A stretch of DNA of 20,407 nt from Elysia marginata (taxonomy: Eukaryota; Mollusca; Gastropoda; Plakobranchidae), in NCBI GenBank assembly GCA_019649035.1, contig BMAT01008240.1, forward strand, positions 13,849 to 34,255, given 5' to 3'. This document shows, in pieces, positions 1 through 9,815 of the stretch. Below the pieces are notes generated by a model. The model searched no databases, was not told the DNA's origin, and worked only from the letters and a program-made list of their open reading frames with translations. Every line of letters starts with the position of its first letter. Position 1 is the stretch's first letter. The position numbers and the translations under genes were made by a program.

Positions 1-54
1 ATTGTGATATCTCTAAGAATACAAAATTCGTATTTATATCATTACTTACTTTTA

Positions 55-55
55 G

Positions 56-99
<44 letters not shown>
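55..99 (+). repeat. (GTT)n microsatellite, 15 units
   Basis: An uninterrupted run of GTT trinucleotides. Confidence 0.98.
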
Positions 100-100
<1 letters not shown>

Positions 101-1068
101 GGACAATTTCGCGCACTATGAAAATTCCCATAATTAAAATTTTAGTTGACGAAAATGAATGTGTTTACTAAATGCTGGTAGTTTAATTTGTACAAGCCTT
201 TGCTCAACTCACCAAGGCTGGAGATTTTAGAATCGTGAACGTACTCTAATTTTCTGCATAAACTTAAATGTTCATTGAGAAATGAAGTAAAACTGTGTAG
301 GTTGGAGTAAAAATATGACCCGCTATACAATCGGTCGCAAGTCCTGGGAGGTATAGGAGTAACAGTAACTCTATCCCCGCCCACGCCCCCTCCCCCTTCG
401 CATTCTCTAGGGCCGTTGAGCCCCAGATGAAATAACGATGATTATGGAAAATACTTCATGTTACTTTAAAGTGTCAATTGCTTGCGGAGTTACAGATGTA
501 CGGGATTGAGAGGTTAGAAGGAGAGGGAATAAAGGTGTTGGGAAAAGGTGAATCGCCAAAATGCGTGTGAGATCATAACGTTACTTCCTGTTGTGTTGAT
601 TAATGTGACGTAATGAACTTTGCGTAATATATGTCATGAGTACCAGTCATGTTCTGGTATCATTTAACCCATATTCCAATTGTGGAATAATAAAATTGAT
701 CGTAACATAGTAATATTTTTTCACTAGGCCTACTTATAGGAAACAACAGCAAATAAGGTTCCTTCATGAATAATTATTCAAAATGTGACACCACGGAAAA
801 GGAGCTAGCTTTGACGTTAATTTTTATTTATTTTATTAACGGTCTCGCGACCAGGCGGAATCAGTCTGAAGTCGAAAATACTTGAAACAATGCTTTTTCA
901 AACTCTGTGTTATTGTCTCTTTCACAAAATTGAAGTGGACTAAAGTTTTAATACCTCTCCACAAAATGTTGACTAATTAATGAAATTGGTTTAGCATTGA
1001 AGCTCAAAAAATTGCATTTCTAATAAACTGCAACGCCTTGAAATATGAAATATGCGACATGCGACTGA
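100..1068. other. no gene recognised
   Basis: AT-rich sequence without splice-bounded coding signal. An 80-residue minus-strand open frame at 142-384 has a protein-like composition but matches no family I can name. It may be transposon debris. Confidence 0.4.
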
Positions 1069-1370
1069 TTTTTCTTGGTCACGGGGCAGCTCTTTAGATA
1101 TTAGAGACCTTTAGCACACGCACCGTGTCTCACTACGCGTACGTGAAAATCGGGAAAGCAGATTGAGTAAACTATAAAAATAATGAAACCAGTTTCTAAA
1201 AATAGACGCCACAGACGTTCGCGTCATACTCACGTGTTGCTGCTTAAAGTCTGTACTGTGAGGTCTGATGCCTTGGTCACGGGGAAGTTCTTTAAATACC
1301 GTAATGGCCAATGCCTTGGACACGGTGCAGCTCTTTAGATATCGTAAGGGCTAATGTCTTGGTCAGGAGA
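1069..1370 (+). repeat. 43-bp tandem repeat, partly interrupted by the inverted-repeat arm
   Basis: Units begin with ATGCCTTGGTCACGG-like sequence at 1268, 1311 and 1354, an exact 43-nt spacing. The last unit is partial. A further partial unit (CTTGGTCACGGGGCAGCTCTT) lies at about 1073-1102, immediately outside the left arm of the inverted repeat. This suggests the arm lies within, or was inserted into, a small satellite array. Confidence 0.75.
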
Positions 1371-1613
1371 GGAAGGATCAATTTTTAGTGAGGATAATGT
1401 TAGCATAGATCCACACGACATTGCGCCCAAAAGACACGTTGTCGGTATATTAGGCGTGCATTACAGAGTTTAAGCAGCAACGCGTGAGTATGACGCGAAC
1501 GTCTGTGGGTCTATTTTTAGAAACTGGTTTCATTATTTTTATAGTTTCCCCAATCTGCTTTCCCGATTTTCACGTACGCGTAGTGAGACACGGTGCGTGT
1601 GCTAAAGGTCTCT
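1103..1613. repeat. large inverted repeat with ~155-bp arms (fold-back element)
   Basis: The left arm (1103 to about 1257) is the reverse complement of the right arm (about 1459 to 1613). Only about five substitutions and one 1-nt indel were found by eye, roughly 96% identity. Shared landmarks are AGAGACCTTTAGCACACGC at the outer ends and TGCTGCTTAAA near the inner ends. The spacer of about 200 nt contains a 43-bp tandem repeat. Mirror-image open frames on the two strands (1111-1323 minus, 1484-1867 plus) arise from the two arms and match nothing I recognise. It could be a fold-back transposon, a MITE pair or a recent inverted duplication. Confidence 0.85.
1444..1463 (+). repeat. 20-bp dispersed repeat, copy 1
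   Basis: GGTATATTAGGCGTGCATTA occurs here and, identically, at 4851-4870. The flanks differ beyond a base or two on each side. This copy adjoins the inner end of the right arm of the inverted repeat. Origin unknown. Confidence 0.8.
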
Positions 1614-2759
1614 ATTATTTCTTCGATTTTGACAGATCCGAAATCGTCTTACTCAAAATATTTAGGGCACTAAACATCAATTTTAACCCATTCCTTAAAA
1701 ATCTGCTTTATGAATGTGCTTATAATGGTTATGACCTAATTCTAATTTGTGTTTTATGCATCTTGGTAAAACCCCTATTTCTTCCGCTTTCCTTCTTGCA
1801 GATTGCCCACCCCTTTGTGTTGCATGAATGGAAAAAAATATTGTGCAGCTTAATGAAAACGTTTTAAGAGGACTTTCTATACACAATACCACACCAATAA
1901 TGAAAAACAAGTGAAAAACAATGAATGCCAAAGCCTGCATGAATCGAATTTTGTATTGTCCTTTACAGTATCCCTCATAAAGAGTCAAACCTAGCGACCG
2001 CTGCAGAACAAGAAAACTTGGAGGCAGATTTTCATTACGGACTGTTAACAAATGGTTTTCTATTTACACTGAGAGAAACAAACAATTTGAGGAAAATTTC
2101 TCCTAGCGCCTTTACGGTATTGTGTACCTTAGAGTTACTACAGAAGCACATAATTATATAGTGCTCTCTACCTAGGGTTCACTACAAAGAGAAACAAAGA
2201 GAGCAGCAGATAGAGTACGCCTACACAGAGAAAAAATAACAGCGATGAAAGTAAAAGAGACAGAAGGGAGGAGGGGGTGAGAGAGAAATGAAATTGAATA
2301 TATTTCAAAACAAATAAAATTATTAATGTTACAATATTAAAAATTTGGTGCGGCCTACGTGCATGCAGGTCCGGTCGATTTAATGGCTCGGTATTTTTCC
2401 GCTTGTGATAAGTGCGTAAAAATTTTTAAAATATAATAATTATTAACAGCAAAGAATTAGTATTTGGTGGGCACAGGCTCACGGACTACATGAGCACCTC
2501 AAGGCCGATAACAAACCCAATCTTCTTTTTGGGAAAAAAAAATAAACAAGAGTTACACTAAAGATGAAAGTGAAAGTAAAATCATTGAAATGTAAACAAT
2601 GTGGCGGATCAGCTTTCATGATTGTGAAGGTCTGGGCAAATGAACCTTGAACTGACCACACTGCCATAAGAATCAAACTAGATCTAGATTTTCGATCTGT
2701 TACAGATTTAGAGAGTCAAGATATCCCACGAAGTTCCTCATTTTATTTCTTGGAAGGTA
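1614..2759. other. no gene recognised; purine-rich patch
   Basis: Open frames here (for example minus 1695-2051, 118 residues) lack recognisable domains. A purine-rich patch lies at about 2187-2290. A TCTAGATC motif lies at about 2678-2690. Nothing else is supported. Confidence 0.4.
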
Positions 2760-2832
2760 TATTTTTTAAGGCTGTGATTATTCCCATCCCCCGGGGATGT
2801 GAATAATGATTTTTCGTTATTCCCACCCCCCA
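2760..2832 (-). mobile_element. palindromic MITE-like repeat (ATTATTCCCATCCC family), copy 1
   Basis: GATTATTCCCATCCCCCGGG is followed by GGATGTGAATAATG and then a further GTTATTCCCACCCCCC. This is the same module series as 4603-4690 read on the opposite strand, including the GTGATTATTCCCATCCC edge. It has no coding potential. The family assignment as a MITE is inference. Confidence 0.65.
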
Positions 2833-3049
2833 TTCAGACCATTTAAAGTAGATAAAAATGTAAACAAACTTTTCAACGTTTAAAGATCTACCGATATAAA
2901 GACGAAAAGGGGCTGTAGAGGAGGCAGACACAGACAGAAACCAGTGTGTATATTTATATATATATATGTCAACAAGAAGTGTGCCCAAATTAGACAATAG
3001 CTGTCAACAACACAAATACATGTGCAAGTCAACACAATAACAATGTGCC

Positions 3050-4330
3050 CTCGCATAATTGTAACCCTAATGTGAATATAAGCAACCTAAGGTCTAATCT
3101 CTATCAACAACATGAAGAAAGTGTGTAACAACCACCCCCTTCACATTGCTGTACCATAAACGCAAGATCGGCGAGAAACAAAGCCACACTACTATCATAC
3201 TATACAATAACACAATACATTGATACTTTTGTTATTACTGATTATAACTGAGATGTGGTTATATGATATAGGTGATGAAACTACGCTCAACAATCTCATT
3301 CCAACTGGATATAATCATGCGATAATTAACAGGAACTCAGGTGGAGGTGGGGGTGTGCTAAATATTTTCAAAGACTCTTTAAAACTAGAATAGACGGGGG
3401 AGAAAGCTTGTCAAATCTTTTGAATGCTTTGAACTAAACCTAAAAACCAGTGGGTCATACTATCGTATAATAGGCTTAAATAGGCCACCCCCCTCAAGGA
3501 AAAACAAACTGACTGTTGACATATTCTAGTCAGAATTAAAAAATTTCCTTATTGATAAAACTTTATTGCTTGGCACTCTGATCATGTTGGGCAATTTCAA
3601 TTTTCATGGGGATTCTCCTTCTAACACTAATCTAATGCAAAGAAATATATGGACTTGCTTCTAAGCTCTTTCAATCTTCATCAACATGTGATAGAGTCCA
3701 CACATGAGAAAGGCCACACGCTCGATCTCGTCATAACTAACTCGCTAGACCAAACAGCAACATTGCAGAATCTGCAGGTAGATGAGTGCAGTGCTTCTGA
3801 TCATCATTGCGAGTCGAGTACGCAAAAACCTCAACCTGTTCCTAAAAGTATACAGTTTCGGAAAACAAAATCTAGAAATATAAAATAGACTTAAAAGATG
3901 ATATGAGAGCTTCAAAAATTTAAGAGAATGTTATAAAAGTAACACCAATAGCAAATAAATATTTTAAACAATACAATGAGTACTATAGTGAATAGACATG
4001 CCCCTCTCGTCAAGAGAAGTATTGTATCACTGCCCAATACCCGATGGCACAGCAATGATGACATTCGTGAGGCCAAGAAACGTCAACGGACTGCCGAGAA
4101 AAACTGGACAAAAACTTGACTTGAAATTCATGGCCAACTTTTCATGAAAGCATGCAACCACACGCATGAACTGATAGTTAAATCAAAAGAGGACAATATT
4201 AAGAGCAAAATCAGCAAGAAAAAGAAAAACTCGAGAGAACTTTATTGAATCGTAGAGGGCCTTGTGAGGTATTCAAAACCCGGGGAAAATTTGCCATCAT
4301 TGGAAAGCAAAGAGAATTTAACACTAACGG
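3050..4330 (+). pseudogene. decayed CR1/Jockey-type non-LTR retrotransposon (endonuclease and linker only)
   Basis: Across broken frames on the + strand one can read the landmarks of an APE-type endonuclease and the following linker. These are NARSARNKA (3159-3185), TEMWLYD (3248-3268), RNSGGGGGVLNIF (about 3330-3371), GNFNFHGD (about 3590-3613), a longer intact stretch with HTLDLVITNS and SDHH (3649-3888), NRHAPLVKRS (3991-4020), WHSNDDIREAKK and IVEGLVRYSKPG (about 4250-4282). Several stops and frameshifts break it. The usual catalytic GDFN appears as GNFN. No reverse transcriptase domain or tail is found after about 4330, so the copy is also 3'-truncated. The clade is uncertain. Confidence 0.85.
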
Positions 4331-4602
4331 TCTCTAGTCTTTTTATGTTTCCTACATCCAGGGATTTTTTTACATAATTCCTATATTTTCTAGGGAATTC
4401 AATTCATCATTTTCATGTCTAGTATAGACCATGTAGTTTAGGGTGGCTATTTTTCTTTTTAAAAACCCCTGAGACTGAGTCAGTGAGTGTCATAGTAATA
4501 TTACATGTAGATCTATAGATCTAGGCCTAATGCAGGCTGTCATTACAGTGTGTTTAGTGTGAAGGGGTATGAACTCAGCAGAGAACTGAAGTGGATAAGG
4601 GG
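4331..4602. other. no gene recognised
   Basis: An AT-rich segment between the retrotransposon remnant and the palindromic repeat. A short GATCTATAGATCTAGG tract lies at 4509-4524. Confidence 0.4.
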
Positions 4603-4690
4603 GTGGGAATAATGAAAAAGTTTTATTCCCATCCCGGGGATGTGAATAACAAATTATTATTATTCCCATCCCGGGGATGGGAATAATCAC
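4603..4690 (+). mobile_element. palindromic MITE-like repeat (ATTATTCCCATCCC family), copy 2
   Basis: A half-module (GGGTGGGAATAATG) is followed by a TTATTCCCATCCCGGGGATG module. A perfect 29-nt palindrome then follows at 4659-4687: two 14-nt arms around one G. Compared with copy 1 it has one extra module. Such structures fold into strong hairpins. Confidence 0.7.
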
Positions 4691-4726
4691 TGTGATTTTT
4701 TAAATCTGCAATATGTCGACATTTAA

Positions 4727-4848
4727 ACCTATAGGCTAGATCTATCTAGATTCTAGTTCTAGATCAAATCTAAATTTATCTAAGACTAGATATCTAATAA
4801 TTGTCTAATTCATTTATTCTAGAATCTCTAGATTCTAGATCTAGATTG
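4727..4848. repeat. TCTAGA/CTAGATC-rich low-complexity tract
   Basis: Repeated variants of CTAGAT and TCTAGA fill this stretch (for example ATTCTAGATCTAGATTG near 4833-4849). Smaller islands of the same motif lie at 2678-2690, 4509-4524 and 13925-13978. Such tracts are familiar in gastropod genomes, which supports the taxon guess. Confidence 0.75.
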
Positions 4849-4850
4849 TT

Positions 4851-4870
4851 GGTATATTAGGCGTGCATTA
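4851..4870 (+). repeat. 20-bp dispersed repeat, copy 2
   Basis: This is identical to 1444-1463 and in the same orientation. It lies just after the TCTAGA-rich tract. Confidence 0.8.
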
Positions 4871-4871
4871 T

Positions 4872-5689
4872 TGTCTTCCACAGCCGAAGGCAGTTTCAAG
4901 ACTTTACATACTTATTTCCCCAGCAGGCCAATACACATATCCAGGGATTCCAAAGTGCCTGAAATGCCTGATACACGGAGTATTTTTGGAGTCTTTGTTT
5001 GTTTGTTACATTTTATAAACATGCAACAAATGCGTTTTGAGACAACGGCTGAGCCGTTTTTTAGTGGGTCATCTTTTTAAAAATAAAATCGTGAACGCTT
5101 CACGGGATATCAACTACACACCTAAAAATACTACTATTGTAATTGGGATAAAAATAGGTTTCTTGTCGTACCAACATTATAGGCCTAGACGTTTTCTTCT
5201 AATTTCTGATGATAGGAGGCTTATAAAGAATAAAATATGTCTTGAATCCGTCAAAAACGGCCGATTTTTATATAAACCTAACCCGAAAATGAAATTCGGG
5301 ACTATTTTTCTTTTTCTCTGAAAAGGTATCGCAGCTCTCGCGTGAAATCCCATGCGGCGGTAGTTAAAATTACAACACACTATCAACACAGTTGGTTTTT
5401 TTTTCTTTATTCCTGCTATTCCGCCCGGCGAGAAGCTAATCTATAATTAGACCTACCCAACTCGGTTCAATTGTTTTTAAAAGTGAGATATATCGGCTAA
5501 AACGTGGACCATAATAAGAGCGAATTGCAAAGCTGAACTTAAAGTCTTGTTAAATTTAAAACCTTTAAAAACATTTCCTTACGTTATTTTAAAATTAAAG
5601 GTCCGATTTCTGATCTAAAATATTAAAATACCGTCGCCAATGTCTAGGCTTAGATCCAGTTGTTATTGGGTCAAACCGTCAGCAATTTA
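4872..5689. other. no gene recognised
   Basis: Two modest overlapping open frames (plus 5037-5321; minus 5177-5389) show no domain and no convincing splice context. A small CpG-bearing patch lies at about 5330-5430. It could hold an unrecognised repeat. Confidence 0.35.
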
Positions 5690-5850
5690 TAGTGATCGCT
5701 TATTATTTTGGGCTGATGGGTGGACTGAGGAAAGTGTGGATAAATTGCTTTTCTAAGGCAGCTACAACATGCGTCAGAATTGGGAATGGAACTCTCGACC
5801 GGCGTAGCAGTCGAAGGAAAGCAATGTATCGACACTTAGCTAATTCCACC
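5690..5850 (-). mobile_element. tRNA-derived SINE (minus strand)
   Basis: Read on the minus strand, an A-box-like TTAGCTAAGTG (5833-5843) is followed about 40 nt later by a B-box-like GAGTTCCATTCCC (within 5782-5800). The intervening sequence has a tRNA-like layout. The body continues toward 5690. A TTC/CTT-rich pyrimidine tract, seen as GAAGAAG at 5861-5889 on +, lies beside the 5' end. Boundaries and family are not established. Confidence 0.55.
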
Positions 5851-5860
5851 TACCTGTGTA

Positions 5861-5889
5861 AGAAGAAGTAGAAGAAGAAGAAAAAAAAA
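5861..5889 (+). repeat. degenerate (GAA)n/poly-A tract
   Basis: A run of AAGAAGAAGTAGAAGAAG followed by A's, adjoining the tRNA-like SINE. Confidence 0.85.
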
Positions 5890-6504
5890 CATTGAAGAAA
5901 AAACAATTTAACAAAGTAAAAAAGACAGCAAGTCCAGTTTCAAGTTAAAAATATCTTTATACATTCCTTCTATAATCACATAAATTATTATTTGTCAGCA
6001 ATTTTAACAACTGGCTGCAAATGAGATTTTCTGTTCATTTTCACCGAGGGTCAAAATAATATTATTTGCGTATAAATTGCACCCCGTCTGCAAATACTCA
6101 CTGCGAATTTATAATGGTCTTTGTTTAACAGCCAGAAGTTTAAATGACTCAAGTGGGCATTCTGCACAATGAATATGATGCAATCACAAGTTGGGAACGC
6201 GAAACGGTAGGATTTCCACACTGGGGTGCCACTACTGATTATAATTAAAAATTACTTTTCATTATCCCTCTTCTTTTCATCAGTAATGTTTTATGCAATT
6301 AAAAATACTCCATTTCATTGTTCAGGGCCATTTATTTCCAAAAAAAAATAATCATAATTTGTTACTTAATCTGTGATCAGTATGAACTTAGGTTTGATTA
6401 GAATTAAATGGCACCCATCAGTGGAAATCCTTCAAGCCAAACCTCAGCCAAGGTCAGTTTATAATTGTTGTTCTGGTGCTCAAGAGACTATCTAAATCTT
6501 CATT
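5890..6504. other. no gene recognised
   Basis: AT-rich sequence with no open frame of note and no repeat that I could identify. Confidence 0.4.
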
Positions 6505-7040
6505 GACTTGAGGGCATTATCCGGGCATGGGCCCAACGATCACTTTTTGTATTTGATATCAATTCTTTGCTGGATATAGGAAGTTGGACGAGCTGTCAGC
6601 GGCAGCAGTTGGTACAGCTCTAGCGCCTTGTGTCCTGACTCCAGAGTCTCGTACCTCACGACCTGTGGTATGCTTGCTTTGTTTTGTGCCACAGCCTCTT
6701 GATGTCTAGCCCCGTCGCTCTTTTAGTACTCTGGGGAGGTCCCTAATTCCCTCTTTGCCCTTGTTGCGTTATCCTCGATATACAATAAAGGCAAAGGGGA
6801 AATTGGGTGCCTTCCAAGAGTTCTAATGGAGCAACAGGGTTCAGGACCAAGCACGAGGCGTGAGACAAAGCAGGCCTCCTGCGAGGCGCAAGATTTGAGA
6901 TGAAGAGAGACAAGGTCAGGTAGCCTGTACCACTTGCTTCCAGCTCAATGCTACCACAGCCTGCTATTGCTAAGAATCTGTATTGAATACAAAAGTAATT
7001 GTTGGGCCCATCACCAGATTATCCTGACTTGAGCATCTTG
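6505..7040. repeat. long ancient fold-back: ~250-bp arms, ~30-nt loop
   Basis: The left arm (about 6505-6759) pairs in order with the right arm (6790 to about 7040), at roughly 70-80% by eye. Paired landmarks, reading out from the loop, are GGCAAAG (6790) with CTTTGCC (6753-6759), the GGGAATTAGGG-like block, the ACAAAGCA block, CTGTACCA (about 6924) with TGGTACAG (about 6611-6618), and ATACAAAA...GTTGGGCCCAT (about 6977-7012) with ATGGGCCCAAC (about 6527-6537). The element has more CpG and GC than its surroundings. A tRNA-like CAGTTGGTACAGCTCTAG is seen at 6606-6624, so it may be two SINE-type copies head to head or a fold-back element. Confidence 0.8.
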
Positions 7041-9190
7041 AGTTGTAAACTGTAGCGGGTCTCTCAGATTGGTGAGTGAATTGTTTGCTCTCTGCGCTTG
7101 ATCCACTGGCTGAGTAATAAATACAAAAAATGTGTCCCTTTACCTGGCAACCTTTAGATCAATAAACCTCAATAGAGAATATTGAACTTGCTCTGGCTCT
7201 ATTGTTATGTTACAACTTGCATGAAAAAGCCTTCGGGGCAACAAGAATAAATACAACTTTAAAAGTACTTTAATAATAATACAATGTTACAATGTAAATG
7301 AATAATTATGGTTACTGCTGTTAAGTAAGTATTAAAGCATGTGTAACCAACAACTGGACCAAGTTTTTTCACATTTTTCATAAGTTTTCTGGCCAGCAGA
7401 CCAAAGCCCAAATTATGTGCAGTGAATTTATGCACCTGAAGTTACACTTGTAACGGTTGTTATGATTCTTATTGTAAGCCAAGACTGGCTAGGCTGTTGT
7501 AATGAACTGTATATTTTTGGCCAAAGACCTGTGAGGTATTCTTGAAACTTGAGTTAACAATATTTTGTAACCATTCTGTCTTGTGTGGGAACTCAATGAT
7601 CTTCTCAGCCCTTTGAACCTAGAACCAGCTCAGACTTGAATGAGTTTTATGTCAGGTCACAGGAGTCTGGGGGAAAATAAAGAGATGGGGGGTGCGTCTG
7701 GGGTAAGGTATTAGAATTGAGAAAAGAAAGGAAATGAGAGTAGCCGAGGGGCTTTTATTAAAACTTTGGTTTATAAATGTAGTCATGATTTTACCTGACA
7801 AGCTTTCTGTTTAACTTAAAATTAAAGATATAATGGTAAATCTTCTCCGCCAAATATATATATTTAAATCAATTTATATTCTGCCTTTCTGTTGTTCATG
7901 TATAAAATTGTTACTTATGTCTGGTGTTGCTTTATTTTATTATCCTGACCACATCTGTGCAACACACACCATCAAACAAAACATCTAGAATGGAACTGAA
8001 AATATAAAGCCACCACTGTTCAAGGGTGAGCACTCTCTTTGGCGACTTGGCCTCTTTAGGCCCTTGCATGGGCTTGTGCGTTCAAGACCACATTAAAATG
8101 TGTTTTAGCTTATATAGTTTTAAATATTCAGTTATTTGTATAAGACTTTGGAGCCACGAAAAACACTATATATTTTGTTGCAGTTAAAATTCTTAAATAT
8201 TTTTAAGAAATTTCAAGAAAAAAATAGCAAGTCCTCTAGATCTTTTCTGAACTTTGCTTGTGGATAACATCAATTAAAATTACAATATGGTTGACTTTTT
8301 AGGAAATACATGCAGAAGGAGAAAAAGAAGGTCTTGCAGAGGAAGAAGAAGCAGGATATGCAGAAAAACAACGGGGAGGAGGAGAAAGCAAGATGAAGAG
8401 GAGGAGAAGTTCTAGATAATGGCTATGAGGAGATGAAAGTGAAGAGACGCATACGCATACATATACAGTTGAAACCTTCACAAATCAAAGTCTGATCGTT
8501 CAAAATTGACCTGGTTCTTATTTTTCTAAGTGTGAGGTTAAGATTTTTTTTTGTCTTTGGCTTCAATTTGAACACACAATTCACAATTCAAAGTTAAAGA
8601 AGTTCAATTCTCTTGAATCGAAGTATATGTTGTTGCCTATAATTGTAGGAAATTTGTTTTTCTGTCTCTGACATTTTTTTTAAGCTCTAAATCATGTTTT
8701 AGGCTTCTTGTCAACATTTAGTCGGCAAAGATGTCACCCTAAAGCTTACACATACTCGTAGGTGTTTAGGGCTTATACAATCATAAAACCTGTGCTAACT
8801 TATGCAGGAGCTGAATAAGAGACAAATCATGAAATGTGTTGGCAGGTATTGGAATAATTGGCAATAACGGGTAAAATAAACCTGATCCCATGTGCCTGAT
8901 TTGAATCCCCTGATTTTGGAGTTTTTGTACTTTCAGTTTTCCCTGCATAGTTAAATTAACAGATTTCCGCTGTCTTTCCTTTACTGTGATATTATGCTAT
9001 ATAATTTAACAGTTTACCCTAGGCCTGAAAGTATCTTTTGAGTTTAAAACTAAAATTGGCATAACTTACAGCCTAGGTTAATAAAATGAAAGGAAAAACA
9101 GAGCCTTAGTAGCCAGCCTCTCCATCAGTTCTATGTAGGTGTGTAATGTATTTTTGCAATAGTTGTTGACGTTATGTGTACCAACATATT
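7041..9190. other. no gene recognised; probable upstream or intronic DNA of the carbonic anhydrase gene
   Basis: No coding signal was found. A GA-rich low-complexity patch lies at 8311-8410. A weak tRNA-like A/B-box pair is seen at 8040 and 8079 (CGTTCAAGACC). Because coding exon 1 is preceded by a splice acceptor, an untranslated first exon and promoter may lie here or further upstream. I could not place them. Confidence 0.4.
8311..8410 (+). repeat. GA-rich low-complexity tract
   Basis: Imperfect GAAGAAG, GAGGAG and AGGAGAA runs over about 100 nt. The short Lys/Glu/Arg-rich frames it gives are composition artefacts. Confidence 0.8.
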
Positions 9191-9197
9191 CAGGAAG

Positions 9198-9397
9198 TTA
9201 TTGGGGCCATGAGACTTAGGCACAACAGCAGATTAATTTGAAATTAATCATAATGTGTTATTTCATAGGTTGTGACTTTCAAGTGTTTGGAAGTAGATAA
9301 CTCTTAATTAATTCAGTGACAGTCATTGAAAGGTGAAAAGTGAATTAGGTGACCTAACTAAACTGGCTGGTTATTGAGGCTTACATGGCCCCAATAA
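9198..9397. mobile_element. possible 200-bp MITE with 14-bp terminal inverted repeats
   Basis: TTATTGGGGCCATG at 9198-9211 is matched perfectly by its reverse complement at 9384-9397. The 200-nt span contains no coding sequence. No clear target-site duplication is seen. Confidence 0.45.
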
Positions 9398-9719
9398 TTG
9401 TGTCAGGTGTATTTTTCAGGGATGAGTTTTGCACACTGCACATTGAAGACCAGCCAAAAGCTTGCATGTGCGAGCACTGTGTAGCCAGTATCTAACATTC
9501 ACGTCAATTTAAATATGTCCCATGTCCCATGTATTTAACTAACATTTAAGGATGGGAGGGGACTTCAGCACACTTTCATCCCTTAAGAAGAGCTAAGCTT
9601 GTACCAAATTGGGTCATCATTTACATGGTAAGTTAAAAGATATAAATTTGACTTTTCACTAGCTATTTTAAGTAACGTTTTTCTATTTTATTTTTACAGA
9701 AAATATTCCTAGTAACAAA

Positions 9720-9815
9720 ATGAACAAACTCCTAAGAGGCGTATTAAAATTCAACTCAGCAATCAGGAAGAACTATCTAGCTGAAATCGACAAAGTGTCA
9801 CAAGAAATTGTCAAG
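9720..9815 (+). CDS. beta carbonic anhydrase, coding exon 1
   Basis: This exon encodes residues 1-32, the N-terminal arm (MNKLLRGVLKF... to ...QEIVK) that precedes the catalytic core. A good acceptor (pyrimidine tract then ACAG, ending at 9699) lies 20 nt before the ATG. The exon therefore probably begins at 9700 with 20 nt of 5' UTR, and at least one untranslated exon should lie upstream. The donor is AAG|GTAAGT at 9816. The ATG context (aacaaaATG) has A at -3. The exon ends in phase 0. Confidence 0.9.

Noticed and set aside
142-384. 80-residue open frame on minus with protein-like composition.
   Set aside because: I could not tie it to a family. It may be transposon debris but is unsupported as a gene.
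1484-1867. 127-residue open frame on +.
   Set aside because: Its first part lies in the inverted-repeat arm and is mirrored on the other strand. No domain was recognised.
1695-2051. 118-residue open frame on minus.
   Set aside because: No recognisable domain, splice context or homologue that I can name. Treated as chance.
8040-8090. tRNA-like A/B boxes (TGGCGACTTGG, CGTTCAAGACC).
   Set aside because: Only short box matches with somewhat short spacing; too weak for a SINE or tRNA call.
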